Below the pieces are notes generated by a model, which was not told where the DNA came from, ran no database searches, and saw nothing but the letters and a program-made list of their open reading frames with translations. Source: an uncultured bacterium (lineage in GTDB: Bacteria > Actinomycetota > Coriobacteriia > Coriobacteriales > Coriobacteriaceae). From it: a stretch of 64,000 nucleotides of DNA. Of this stretch, positions 43,080 to 50,920 are shown in pieces (within the stretch, counting starts at the first letter, position 1; each line of letters begins with the position of its first letter). Location: NCBI GenBank assembly GCA_905215505.1, contig CAJMPU010000015.1:1-64000 (forward strand). Direction: 5' to 3'. A program made the position numbers and the translations under genes.

Positions 43080-43514
43080 CTAGCTCTCCCAGCCGGCGCG
43101 GATGGTTGTTATGACGTCATCTAGGCGCTGGCCCAGGGCCGCTAGATGTTGGAGCACCTCGTTGGGCGATGCACCGTTGAGGATGCACGTGAGGGCATAC
43201 GACGCCAGAAAGATGGCCGCAAGCCCCAACGGGATGAGCACGATCATCGCCAACGTACGCAGGCGCTGGGCCCAGCGACGGCGACGCGCACGATGCTTGT
43301 CGAACGCGAGCTCCTGCGCATATGAATCTTGCTGTACGGAATAGGCCTCTGGCGCCGATTCACACCCGGGCACAGCTGCAGGTACAGCAGCGGGCACGAC
43401 GTTTTGCACGGGCGCCTGGTTGGCAACCCCTTGCATTTGCATCTCCATGAGTCGTTGCTGCTGACGCAGCATGCGCTCAGCTTGTTGCTGCGGAGTCTCA
43501 AGAAACAGATCCAT
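43080..43514 (-). CDS. Small single-pass membrane protein with Gln/Met-rich N-terminus
   Basis: 144 residues, not recognised. Residues 1-45 are a Gln/Met-rich predicted coiled coil (QQQAERMLRQQQRLMEMQMQ), then a Pro/Val/Ala linker, a basic stretch (KHRARRRRWAQR) and one membrane helix at about 95-118. The basic side would be cytoplasmic. GGAGGCCAGC fixes the ATG at 43514 over an upstream TTG. The only gene between a terminator at 43772 and the HTH gene. Confidence 0.7.
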   Translation of the reverse strand: MDLFLETPQQQAERMLRQQQRLMEMQMQGVANQAPVQNVVPAAVPAAVPGCESAPEAYSVQQDSYAQELAFDKHRARRRRWAQRLRTLAMIVLIPLGLAAIFLASYALTCILNGASPNEVLQHLAALGQRLDDVITTIRAGWES

Positions 43515-43771
43515 GCTGGCCTCCAAAATCGGAGCATTCGACGCTTACGACCAGCATCCCGCACCGCCATGACCGCGACAACGCAATCGCCGGCAATAGC
43601 CACAAAGTTTCTTTTGCTCAAAAGCTGTCGAAAAGCTCAACAACTCCCCTACCAGCACTTTCTCTGAGCTTTTTTCGCCAACAATCTTTTGGCCTTCCAC
43701 CCTTACGCCAACTGACCAAAATCTAACCAATAGCTTGACGAAAATTGTGGAGACCGGGACCCCACAAAAAC

Positions 43772-43808
43772 GTGCCGCCCCAAAAAGGGGCGGCACACAA
43801 CCTTTTTT
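43772..43808. terminator. Bidirectional terminator
   Basis: Perfect 10-bp stem GTGCCGCCCC / GGGGCGGCAC with an A5 loop. TTTTTT follows on the plus strand and GTTTTTG on the minus strand. It would end the rubrerythrin transcript. Confidence 0.85.
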
Positions 43809-43846
43809 ATCAGCTTTTCTGTATCGAGCACGCGACGACCCAACGC

Positions 43847-43936
43847 CGGAGCGCAAGGCGGGGAAATACCTTTGCCTCGCGCGACTCTGCGAAGCCGTGA
43901 GCGAGAGGGAAAGGTATTTCCCCGCCCTGCGCTCCG
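43847..43936. repeat. 90-bp long-hairpin element
   Basis: 27-bp arms (CGGAGCGCAAGGCGGGGAAA... and its complement, one mismatch) with a loop that extends pairing via CTCGC/GCGAG. It lies 20 bp after the rubrerythrin stop and before the terminator. No coding frame. Confidence 0.7.
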
Positions 43937-43955
43937 CAGCAGCCAGCGCCAAGCG

Positions 43956-44495
43956 CTAGTAGTTCACCACCTGCTCCTCAAAGTACGCCTTGGGGTGGTT
44001 ACACACCGGGCACACCTCAGGTGCCTCGGCACCAACGTGCAGATGTCCGCAGTTCAGGCACTTCCACACCTTCACGCCCTCGCGCTCAAACACCTCGCCC
44101 GACTCGATGCGCTCGACGAGCTTGTTGTAGCGCTCCTCGTGGGCCTTCTCGACGGCGGCGACACCACGGAACTTTGCGGCAATCTCGGCAAAGCCCTCTT
44201 CCTCGGCGGTCTTGGCAAACTCGTCGTACATCGTGGTCCACTCGTAGTTCTCACCCGCGGCGGCATCGCGCAGATTGTCCAGGGTATCGGGGACGGCGCC
44301 ATCGTGCAGATACTTAAACCACAGTTTGGCGTGCTCGGACTCGTTGCCAGCCGTCTCGGCAAAGATGTTCGAGATCTGAACGTAGCCGTCCTTCTTTGCC
44401 TTGGAGGCATAGTAGCGATACTTGGTGTGTGCCTGGGACTCACCGGCAAAAGCGGTCTCGAGGTTCTTCTTGGTTTGGGAATTCTCAAAATCCAT
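43956..44495 (-). CDS. Rubrerythrin
   Basis: 179 residues. A ferritin-like diiron domain (about 1-140; ExxH/ExxE residues in AFAGESQAHTKYRYY, ESEHAKLW, EEGFAEIA and EKAHEERYN) and a C-terminal rubredoxin domain with CLNCG and CPVCN. It reduces hydrogen peroxide in anaerobes using electrons from a rubredoxin-type chain. The ATG at 44495 follows AAGGGAAG; a TTG six codons earlier lies within that ribosome site. Monocistronic. Confidence 0.95.
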   Translation of the reverse strand: MDFENSQTKKNLETAFAGESQAHTKYRYYASKAKKDGYVQISNIFAETAGNESEHAKLWFKYLHDGAVPDTLDNLRDAAAGENYEWTTMYDEFAKTAEEEGFAEIAAKFRGVAAVEKAHEERYNKLVERIESGEVFEREGVKVWKCLNCGHLHVGAEAPEVCPVCNHPKAYFEEQVVNY

Positions 44496-44609
44496 AGGTG
44501 TACTTCCCTTCAACGCATGCCGCCCGTAGGCTTCGAGCGGCCTCGTCTTTAGGATGCCCTCATGTCGGAAATCTAAACCTTACAATCCTGTTCTTCAGAT
44601 TTCCACGGG

Positions 44610-45515
44610 CTAAATGCTCAGCCAGCGATCGCCCTCGGCTCGGCAAAAGCCCTCACGCTCCAGGTCGGCCAGAATGCCCGCGACAAGCTCGCGCTCGACC
44701 GGCCCGCGCCCAGCCGCCGCTTCCATATCGTTAACGCCCACCACGGCATCAGCAAGCGTAATCCCCGCCGGTTGGCCATCGCGCGCTGCCAGCAACATGC
44801 GCACGATATGCGCGCGCTTTTGGCGACGTGAGCCCTCAAACTTTGATTGACGGCTATAGCCCGCCGAGCGCCTGGACGGATTGGGCAACGTCTTTTTTAG
44901 ATATGCGCCGTAGTCCAGCAACGCGTAATACCACGCGCGCGGCGTGTCGGCATCATCGAGCGGCACGGCAAAGGGAGCGATCTCGTCGGTCGCCGCACCG
45001 GGGACCGCCGGACAGGCCGCCTGAATCAGCGGCACCAGCTCGCGGTCGGGAACAGCCGGTACATCGGGAAAGAAGTGATGCAGAAAGACCGTGCGCACGT
45101 TGGTCTCCAGATACACGCCTGGAAGGTCAAACGCAAACGACCGGATACCTTGCGCCGTTGCCGGGCCAATACCAGGCAGAGCGACCAAGTCACGCGTCTC
45201 ACGCGGAAACTCACCGTCCCAGTCCTCCACAACGCGCTGAGCGGCCTTGTGGAGCGCCAGAGCGCGTCGGTTGTAGCCCATGCCCTGCCAAGCGTCCAAA
45301 ACATCGGAAGGCGCGGCTTGGGCAAGCGCCTGCACGGTCGGAAAGCGATCGAGCCACGCCGGCATACGCGTCTCCACGCGTGGCACCTGTGTTTGCTGCA
45401 ACATGACCTCGGAAAGCCAAATGATGTACGGATCGCGCGTGCGGCGCCACGGAAGGTCGCGATAACGCAGGACCCCTTCCGAACGAATCATCGAACGAAA
45501 GGGGTCCTGAATCAT
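44610..45515 (-). CDS. MutY-like adenine DNA glycosylase without iron-sulfur cysteines
   Basis: 301 residues, shorter than classical MutY (about 350). The catalytic Glu region WLSEVMLQQTQV is intact, and the helix-hairpin-helix LPGIGPATAQGI is present. At the place of the catalytic Asp of MutY (LDGNV) it has LETNV, so Glu replaces Asp. The [4Fe-4S] cysteines are absent; the matching part reads YLKKTLPNPSRRSAGYSRQSKFEGSRRQ. The C-terminus looks like a winged helix rather than the NUDIX-like domain that reads 8-oxoG. A cluster-less HhH-GPD glycosylase is the safest name. It follows the Rrf2 gene by 21 bp, so probably one operon. Confidence 0.85.
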   Translation of the reverse strand: MIQDPFRSMIRSEGVLRYRDLPWRRTRDPYIIWLSEVMLQQTQVPRVETRMPAWLDRFPTVQALAQAAPSDVLDAWQGMGYNRRALALHKAAQRVVEDWDGEFPRETRDLVALPGIGPATAQGIRSFAFDLPGVYLETNVRTVFLHHFFPDVPAVPDRELVPLIQAACPAVPGAATDEIAPFAVPLDDADTPRAWYYALLDYGAYLKKTLPNPSRRSAGYSRQSKFEGSRRQKRAHIVRMLLAARDGQPAGITLADAVVGVNDMEAAAGRGPVERELVAGILADLEREGFCRAEGDRWLSI

Positions 45516-45536
45516 ATCTATGCTCCTTATGCGGCG

Positions 45537-46022
45537 CTATTCCTCCCGGCATGTATACGCACAGGTGGCGTACTCGGGAAACGCTTCGCGGTCGGCGAAC
45601 TTGGGATCGACGGCCGGGAACTGGCGGTGAGCGACGATGTCGCCGAGCGAAACGGAATCGAGGTAGTCGCGCATCAATGCTTGAGCTCCGGCCCACAGGG
45701 GATGATAGCAGCACGTGCCCATGCGCGCACAGTCGCCATCGGGTGCGGTGCAATCATTCATAACCATAGGGCCCTGAACGGCCTCGACGACCTGACGAAT
45801 GGTAACGTCGTCCGGACTGACCTTGAGACGCATGCCACCGTGGACGCCACGCAGGCTCTCCACAATACCGGCCTGGACCAAACCGTGCTGAATCGAGCGG
45901 GCAAACGAATACGGGACATTGACCTCTTCGGCAGCGGTGCGAACAGAAAGCAAACGCTCCGGATCCTCGGCAAGCATCGCCAACATACGAAGGGCGTAAT
46001 CAGTCTTCCTCGATATGTCCAT
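45537..46022 (-). CDS. Rrf2 family transcriptional regulator
   Basis: 161 residues. The N-terminal winged helix (DYALRMLAMLAEDP ... VRTAAEEVNVPYSFARSIQHGL) and GVHGGMRL wing are typical. Four cysteines (CTAPDGDCARMGTCCYH, about residues 95-110) could bind an iron-sulfur cluster as in NsrR and IscR. An additional C-terminal CAYTC follows. The ATG at 46022 is set by AAAGGGG. A good promoter lies 160 bp upstream. Its own operon with the MutY-like gene suggests repair controlled by redox or nitrosative state; this is inference. Confidence 0.9.
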   Translation of the reverse strand: MDISRKTDYALRMLAMLAEDPERLLSVRTAAEEVNVPYSFARSIQHGLVQAGIVESLRGVHGGMRLKVSPDDVTIRQVVEAVQGPMVMNDCTAPDGDCARMGTCCYHPLWAGAQALMRDYLDSVSLGDIVAHRQFPAVDPKFADREAFPEYATCAYTCREE

Positions 46023-46181
46023 TTTTCCCCTTTCAAGGAATACGAACAGCTCGAACGAGCTCCGGGGCCGAGCTTGTGTCGAGACGCTAAATGACCGCAG
46101 GACATCCAAATGGTAAATCGGATATCCACTGAATGCCGCGCTTGGAGCGAAATGCATCAGATGCGGCCTACAGTGCAATTT

Positions 46182-46210
46182 AGTATAGCCTAACCCCCTG
46201 TCTCGTTGAA
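46182..46210 (-). promoter_or_regulatory. Promoter of the Rrf2-MutY operon
   Basis: Minus-strand TTCAAC (-35) and TATACT (-10) with a 17-bp spacer. The resulting ~155-nt leader has no other recognised feature. Confidence 0.65.
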
Positions 46211-46343
46211 CAGGTGTTGCGCAACAAAGCTGTTGTTCAGACAAATATACTTATTAGATTTTACTTGCGTTCCCGAAGGGGCGGGGATTCTGGGCGAAGA
46301 TGCGCCAGGGCGATCGTTCTATCGAAACAAAGTGCATCAAACG

Positions 46344-46372
46344 CAAAAAGCCACGTCCGAAGACGTGGCTTT
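46344..46372 (-). terminator. Terminator of tRNA-Asp
   Basis: Stem AAAGCCACGTC / GACGTGGCTTT with TTCG tetraloop and trailing T-run on the minus strand, 12 bp from the tRNA 3' end. Confidence 0.9.
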
Positions 46373-46383
46373 AATTGCGTTGG

Positions 46384-46458
<75 letters not shown>

Positions 46459-46504
46459 AGGCAGGCGTTCGCGTTTGTTTCCGCTCGCGTGCGCTGCGGG
46501 GATT

Positions 46505-46534
46505 AGTATACACAGAAGTCTGTCCGGCGCGCAA
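46505..46534 (-). promoter_or_regulatory. Promoter of tRNA-Asp
   Basis: Minus-strand TTGCGC (-35), 18-bp spacer, TATACT (-10), about 45 bp upstream of the tRNA 5' end. Confidence 0.75.
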
Positions 46535-46566
46535 CAACTTTTTTGAAAAAATTTTTCGGTCCCTCC

Positions 46567-46709
46567 GGGAGGGTCTCCGGGGCTGGGGGCGGGGGTTAAG
46601 TTTGCTGCTCTACAGTCCTGCGCAAGACGGAAAGCACATTAAGTGCTTTCCTTTGCGTGCGGAACTCGCGACAAACTTAACCCCCGCCCCCAGCCCCGGA
46701 GACCCTCCC
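46567..46709. mobile_element. 143-bp element with perfect 38-bp inverted repeats
   Basis: Arms 46567-46604 and 46672-46709 are exact reverse complements over 38 bp, beginning GGGAGGGTCTCCGGGGCTGG and ending in TTAAGTTTG. The 67-bp centre holds a second hairpin AAAGCAC/GTGCTTT. There is no open frame and no clear target duplication. A MITE or a structured RNA are both possible. From 46710 to 46866 there is no gene, only GC-rich sequence and a terminator-like stem. Confidence 0.75.
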
Positions 46710-46827
46710 TGCCGTCACTTTGTTCGAGTCGTTGTTGTTCCTCGCCGCTTCGCGGCTCGGCGGCCCCGTTCTCCGCGGTGGGGTTTGTCTAAGGATCTTG
46801 CTGAAGCTCTGCCTTTGGCTCAAATGG

Positions 46828-46860
46828 AAACGGGGGACGCATCTGCATCCCCCGTTTTTG
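46828..46860. terminator. Terminator-like hairpin after the phosphodiesterase gene
   Basis: AACGGGGGA / TCCCCCGTT stem around CGCATCTGCA, followed by TTTTTG on the plus strand. On the minus strand it lies just beyond the phosphodiesterase stop codon. Confidence 0.6.
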
Positions 46861-46866
46861 TTGCGG

Positions 46867-47334
46867 TTAGTCCAAGTCAATAAACTTGGTGCTTAGGATC
46901 TTGCCGTCTTTGACGAGCATTCTGGCCATGGTGGGGCCTCGGGTGCCTCTGGGGTAGCTGGCGCTGCCCGGGTTGAGGACTAAGCAGCGGCCCACTTGGG
47001 CTTCTTTGGTTACGTGGGTGTGACCGTTGATGGCTACGTCTACGGATCCCACCGGAAGGTCTTCGCGGTAGTGGGCTACGGCGAATTTGAGGCCTTCGTA
47101 GGTAAAGAGCGCAAGACGGTCTACATCGGGGCCGTAGTCGCGGTAGTAATCGTTGTTGCCCAATACGGCCCGCACGGGGGCGATGGTGCGCAGATGCTCG
47201 TAGTCCATCTCTGACGTGAGGTCGCCGGCGTGGATGATCAGGTCTGCACCCTCAAGCTCATCCAGGAGCGCAGGCGAAAGATAGCCGTGGGTGTCCGAGA
47301 TGATGTCGATACGCTTGGCGCTTGCACTGTTCAT
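46867..47334 (-). CDS. YfcE/MJ0936-type metallophosphoesterase
   Basis: 155 residues, one calcineurin-like domain. All metal motifs are visible: ISDTHGYLS, IIHAGDLTS, VLGNNDYYRDY, and INGHTHVT. Such enzymes hydrolyse phosphodiesters such as cyclic or bis-pNPP-type substrates in the cytoplasm; the physiological substrate is usually unknown. AAGGGAT sets the ATG at 47334. It follows the LytTR regulator gene but a terminator separates them. Confidence 0.92.
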   Translation of the reverse strand: MNSASAKRIDIISDTHGYLSPALLDELEGADLIIHAGDLTSEMDYEHLRTIAPVRAVLGNNDYYRDYGPDVDRLALFTYEGLKFAVAHYREDLPVGSVDVAINGHTHVTKEAQVGRCLVLNPGSASYPRGTRGPTMARMLVKDGKILSTKFIDLD

Positions 47335-47374
47335 GGGATCCCTTCCGCAAAAAAAACGATTCGGCAGATACATA

Positions 47375-47426
47375 CAAAAAAGGCCCCACGGCTCCGCAGA
47401 CGATGGGTCTACAGGGCTGCGGGGCC
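47375..47426 (-). terminator. Terminator after LytTR regulator 1
   Basis: Minus-strand stem GGCCCCGCAGCCC / GGAGCCGTGGGGCC with a ~16-nt loop, then TTTTTTG. Confidence 0.75.
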
Positions 47427-47432
47427 AGTGTG

Positions 47433-48149
47433 CTAGAGGCTCAGAGCCTTCTTGAGCGGCACGACGCGGCGGCGCGAAACCGGCACGCGTTCGTCGACGC
47501 CCGTAATGCCCAGCTGGATGGCGCCCGAGGGCACCGTCTCAACGTCCGTGACGCACGCCAAGTTGACGATATAGCGGCGGTGAACACGGAAGAAGCCAAA
47601 ATCGCAGAGCTTGGCCTCAAACTGCGCCAGCGAGGTCGTCGACAAAAAGCGATCATCGACGGTATAGATGCAGGAGTAATCGTCCTTGGCCATGATAAAG
47701 CGAATGTCGTCCACGGGAATGAGCACCTTGCGGCCGCCCTTTTCCACCGGGATACGCTCGATGGTCACCTTGCTGTCCGTAACCGGCTTAGCGCGTTGCA
47801 TGACCTTCTCGATCGCGCGATCCAAGCGAGCTTCCTCGACCGGCTTCATCAGATAATCGACAGCATCCACGTCGAATGCCTCGACCGCATGGTCGCTATA
47901 CGCAGTCGCAAACACGATCGCCGGCGGATTTTTGAGCTTATGCAGCGCCTCGGCAAGTTGCAGGCCCGAGGCACCGGGCATCGAGATATCGAGAAACACG
48001 ACATCCACGCGACTTTCCATAAGCATCTCGATGGCGGAGCGGACGCTCGACGCCTCCGTGATCGTGCCGATCTTGCCCGTTTGCTCGAGCAAGAAGCGAA
48101 GCTCCGAGCGAGCCGGCGCCTCATCATCCACAATCATCGCACGCAGCAT
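47433..48149 (-). CDS. LytTR-type response regulator 1
   Basis: 238 residues: a receiver domain (acidic pair at VDDE, phospho-Asp in VVFLDISMPG, Lys in YLMKPVEEA) and a C-terminal LytTR DNA-binding domain (DIRFIMAKDDYSCIYT ... FRVHRRYIVNL). The regulator normally acts as a phosphorylated dimer on direct-repeat sites. The ATG at 48149 follows AAAGG by 10 bp. It is the last gene of glycosyltransferase, kinase 1, regulator 1. Closely similar in design to regulator 2 at 53319. Confidence 0.93.
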   Translation of the reverse strand: MLRAMIVDDEAPARSELRFLLEQTGKIGTITEASSVRSAIEMLMESRVDVVFLDISMPGASGLQLAEALHKLKNPPAIVFATAYSDHAVEAFDVDAVDYLMKPVEEARLDRAIEKVMQRAKPVTDSKVTIERIPVEKGGRKVLIPVDDIRFIMAKDDYSCIYTVDDRFLSTTSLAQFEAKLCDFGFFRVHRRYIVNLACVTDVETVPSGAIQLGITGVDERVPVSRRRVVPLKKALSL

Positions 48150-48221
48150 AGGGATAAAACCTTTCGTCAACTAACTACGCCGGGCATCCGTCGCATGACG
48201 TTGAGCCCGTAGCCTTTTATT

Positions 48222-49565
48222 CTACTCTTGAATGTCAAAGATGCTCTCTGACAAATCAAGATGAAGAAGCACTTTGGTGCCCTTGCCCGGCGCCGATTCG
48301 ACACGCGTATAGGAGTGTGGCCCATAAAAGCGATGGATGCGCTCCGAAATATTGTGCATGGCCACACCGGCGCCGCCACCCTGGGGAGAGCTGGCGTCGG
48401 GACGGGCAGAGCGCTCGTCAAACAGCCTGGCAGCGGTGCCTTTGTCCATGCCCACGCCGTTATCGGCCACCGAAATTAGAATCGCATCGTCGCCGTCCTC
48501 ATGAACCGACACGTCGATTCTCAGTGCGTCGTCATCGCCCATACCATGACGCACGGCGTTCTCGACAATCGGCTGGATCACGAACGCCGGCACCAGCGTA
48601 TCTTCCACGTCCTCGGACACATCGAACGTTGCAAGCACGCGGTCCTCGCCAAAGCGGGCCTTCTCAAAGGTAAGGTAGCGCTTGGTCTGTGCGACCTCGC
48701 GCGAGACCGGAATAAGCGATCCCGAGTTGTCGAGCGTGGCACGATAGAACGATGAGAACTCACGAAGCAGTTCGCGGGCCCGCAGCGGGTCGGTGCGCGT
48801 AAACGATGCAATGGTGTTCAGCGTGTTGAACAGGAAGTGCGGATTAATCTGCGCCTGCAGCGCACGCACCTCGGCGCGCGCCGTGAGTTCCTTTTGCACC
48901 TCGAGCTCGTGGATGGCGAGCTGCGTGGACAAGATCTCGGCAAAGCCCGAGGCAAGCGCGTACTGGGTACGGTCGACGGCGCGCGGGGTCTTGTAGTAGA
49001 ACTTGAGCGTGCCGACGGTACGATCGCCTACCTTGATGGGGGCGATAATGCCGGCGGGAACTTGGTTGTGCGAGCCGTCCGAGCCCACGACATCCACCAT
49101 ACGGTTGAACGACTGCACGATGCCATGTTCGATAACGTAGCGTGTGGCAAGCGTGTGGATGGGAGAATCTGGCAGTAGTTTTTCCTCAAACTCTCCCGCG
49201 CAGGCAAGCACGTTGCCCTCGTCGGTGATGGCCACCGTCATGGCGCGCGTCTCGGGCAAAATGCGCCGGCACACCAAACGCGCCGACTCCTGCGTCAGAC
49301 CGCCCTTAATGTCCTCGAGCATGGCCGAGGCCACCGAGAGCGTCTCCTCGGTGTACTGGGAGCGCACCGAATCGGGATTGAGCGTCAAAAAGATAAAGAT
49401 GCACAGAAAGATGCACAGCAGCGCGCAGGCAATCACCGTGGCGATCGGCTCGATACCGGTCACCAAGGCAAAAATAAAGTACACCAACACGCAAATGGCG
49501 CAGGCAACGGCAATGATGCGAAAGATTGATATTGAACTATCGCGCTGGGCGCGGCGGTCGATCAT
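48222..49565 (-). CDS. LytS-type sensor histidine kinase 1
   Basis: 447 residues: two N-terminal membrane helices (about 15-60) with almost no extracellular loop, a GAF-like linker (about 80-215), the His_kinase (PF06580) box QINPHFLFNTLNTIASF with its phospho-His, and an HATPase domain (PIVENAVRHG, DNGVGMD, GAGVAMHNI). Its ATG overlaps the glycosyltransferase stop (ATGA), implying translational coupling. It should phosphorylate regulator 1. The signal is unknown; the lack of an external domain suggests membrane or internal sensing. Confidence 0.93.
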   Translation of the reverse strand: MIDRRAQRDSSISIFRIIAVACAICVLVYFIFALVTGIEPIATVIACALLCIFLCIFIFLTLNPDSVRSQYTEETLSVASAMLEDIKGGLTQESARLVCRRILPETRAMTVAITDEGNVLACAGEFEEKLLPDSPIHTLATRYVIEHGIVQSFNRMVDVVGSDGSHNQVPAGIIAPIKVGDRTVGTLKFYYKTPRAVDRTQYALASGFAEILSTQLAIHELEVQKELTARAEVRALQAQINPHFLFNTLNTIASFTRTDPLRARELLREFSSFYRATLDNSGSLIPVSREVAQTKRYLTFEKARFGEDRVLATFDVSEDVEDTLVPAFVIQPIVENAVRHGMGDDDALRIDVSVHEDGDDAILISVADNGVGMDKGTAARLFDERSARPDASSPQGGGAGVAMHNISERIHRFYGPHSYTRVESAPGKGTKVLLHLDLSESIFDIQE

Positions 49566-50749
49566 TCGGCCCCCTCCAGGATACTGATCAGTTGTGCGTC
49601 ACGCCAGAGACCGTCCATGATCTTGGGCCAAAAGCTCTGGAAACGCAGATAGCTTGCAGCGTTTTGGCGCGCATAGGCCTTTGCCTCGTCGATACCATGG
49701 CGCCAGATGCGCAGGTAGCCCTCATGCTCGCGGGTAAACACGCTGCGGACCATAGCGGTCTTGCGCACGCGGTCGTCGAGCTCGCGCGAAATCCACGGGC
49801 CCGGGTAGGGCATGAGCGATGCCGCCGTAACGGGGATGAGCTCCTTTTGATGCGCGGCGAACGTCAACTTGGCCCGTTCGTAGTACCAACGGTATACATC
49901 CTGCATAAAGCGCGGTGAGCGCTTTTCGGACTCCGGAGGCAGATGGCGCACGGTCCACTCGTTATCAAACCACACGTCGTAGCCAAACATACGCATGTTA
50001 AAGAGGTAATCCAAGTCCTCGCCGCGGGTGATAAACGGGTCAAAGGCCACACGCGTAAAGGCGCGGGCGTGCAGGGCCATCAGGCCGCCGCACACGTAGT
50101 TGGAGCGCGAGATGCGGGTGCCCGAGAGCGCCTTTTTCATCCAACGGTTGAACTCGATGCGCTTGGTCCACCAACGATGGCAGATGCCCGCCTTGTCCGT
50201 GGGAGCCAGCGGCGAGCCGTCGCGATCGTAGAAATAGCCGCTCTTGACCAAGATCGGCAAGCCCTGACGCGTCTGCTGCCCCAGCGCATAGGTCGCGCGC
50301 TTCATAAAGTCGGCGTCGATGACAGTCTCATCGTCATCCAAAAAGATAACCGCGTCATGCCCCAGCACAGCGGCACAGGCTAGCCCCATGTTGCGGATGG
50401 CACCGTAGCCTCGCAGGCTCACGCACTCGCCCGAACCCTTGGGCGCGATCTGAGCAACCCGGTCTGCGATGCGCGAGGCCTGGGTGTTGGTGACAACGGT
50501 GACCTTGAGCGTGGGATGCGCGTCGACAATCTCGTGCACGCGCAGCGACACATCGGCTGTGGCAGAAACAGGACAGACCACCAAAAGGATGATGCGCGGG
50601 ATGTCACGTACCTGCTCAAGCGAGGCCAGGCAGCGGTCGAGTTCGGGATTGTCGGCGTTGAGTCGCGTCGAATGGTCATAGGTGCCAGGGGCGTTTGCGC
50701 AAGCGTCATCGCCCGCCCAATACGTTGGAATCACAACCGTGGCGTTCAT
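49562..50749 (-). CDS. Family 2-type glycosyltransferase
   Basis: 395 residues with a GT-A fold signature: VVIPTYWAGDD at the start, RGYGAIRNMGLA, and the metal-binding IFLDDDETV near 135. A conserved ED pair lies in ITRGEDLDYLFNMRMFGY. No membrane helix, so a cytoplasmic enzyme using a nucleotide sugar. Such proteins build envelope glycans. It begins the operon with kinase 1 and regulator 1, overlapping the kinase start. GGGAGGG precedes the ATG. Confidence 0.87.
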   Translation of the reverse strand: MNATVVIPTYWAGDDACANAPGTYDHSTRLNADNPELDRCLASLEQVRDIPRIILLVVCPVSATADVSLRVHEIVDAHPTLKVTVVTNTQASRIADRVAQIAPKGSGECVSLRGYGAIRNMGLACAAVLGHDAVIFLDDDETVIDADFMKRATYALGQQTRQGLPILVKSGYFYDRDGSPLAPTDKAGICHRWWTKRIEFNRWMKKALSGTRISRSNYVCGGLMALHARAFTRVAFDPFITRGEDLDYLFNMRMFGYDVWFDNEWTVRHLPPESEKRSPRFMQDVYRWYYERAKLTFAAHQKELIPVTAASLMPYPGPWISRELDDRVRKTAMVRSVFTREHEGYLRIWRHGIDEAKAYARQNAASYLRFQSFWPKIMDGLWRDAQLISILEGAE

Positions 50750-50770
50750 GCCTTACCCTCCCTGCAACAC

Positions 50771-50807
50771 AAAAACGGGACGCCGCCAAACACAGGCGAC
50801 GCCCCGC
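50771..50807 (-). terminator. Terminator after the UMF1 transporter
   Basis: Minus-strand stem CGGGGCGTCGCC / GGCGGCGTCCCG with a 7-nt loop, then TTTTTG, about 20 bp before the glycosyltransferase start. Confidence 0.75.
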
Positions 50808-50843
50808 GACCTAGCTGATTCCATCATACCCACTTGGACAAAT

Positions 50844-50864
50844 CATTGCTCGCAAGTCGCAATG
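50844..50864. promoter_or_regulatory. Palindrome upstream of glycosyltransferase-kinase operon
   Basis: CATTGC-N9-GCAATG, near a TATGAT -10-like word (50824-50829, minus). The terminator at 50771 lies between it and the gene, so any transcript from here would have to pass that hairpin. Confidence 0.35.
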
Positions 50865-50920
50865 TTTATTGCGGATAACCCCAAAAGAGTACCGTGGACA
50901 GGCACAATAGCCGCTCGCTC

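Noticed and set aside
50750..50920. LytTR-type direct-repeat operator before the glycosyltransferase operon
   Set aside because: I saw a CATTGC...GCAATG palindrome but not the expected pair of direct repeats about 12 bp apart.
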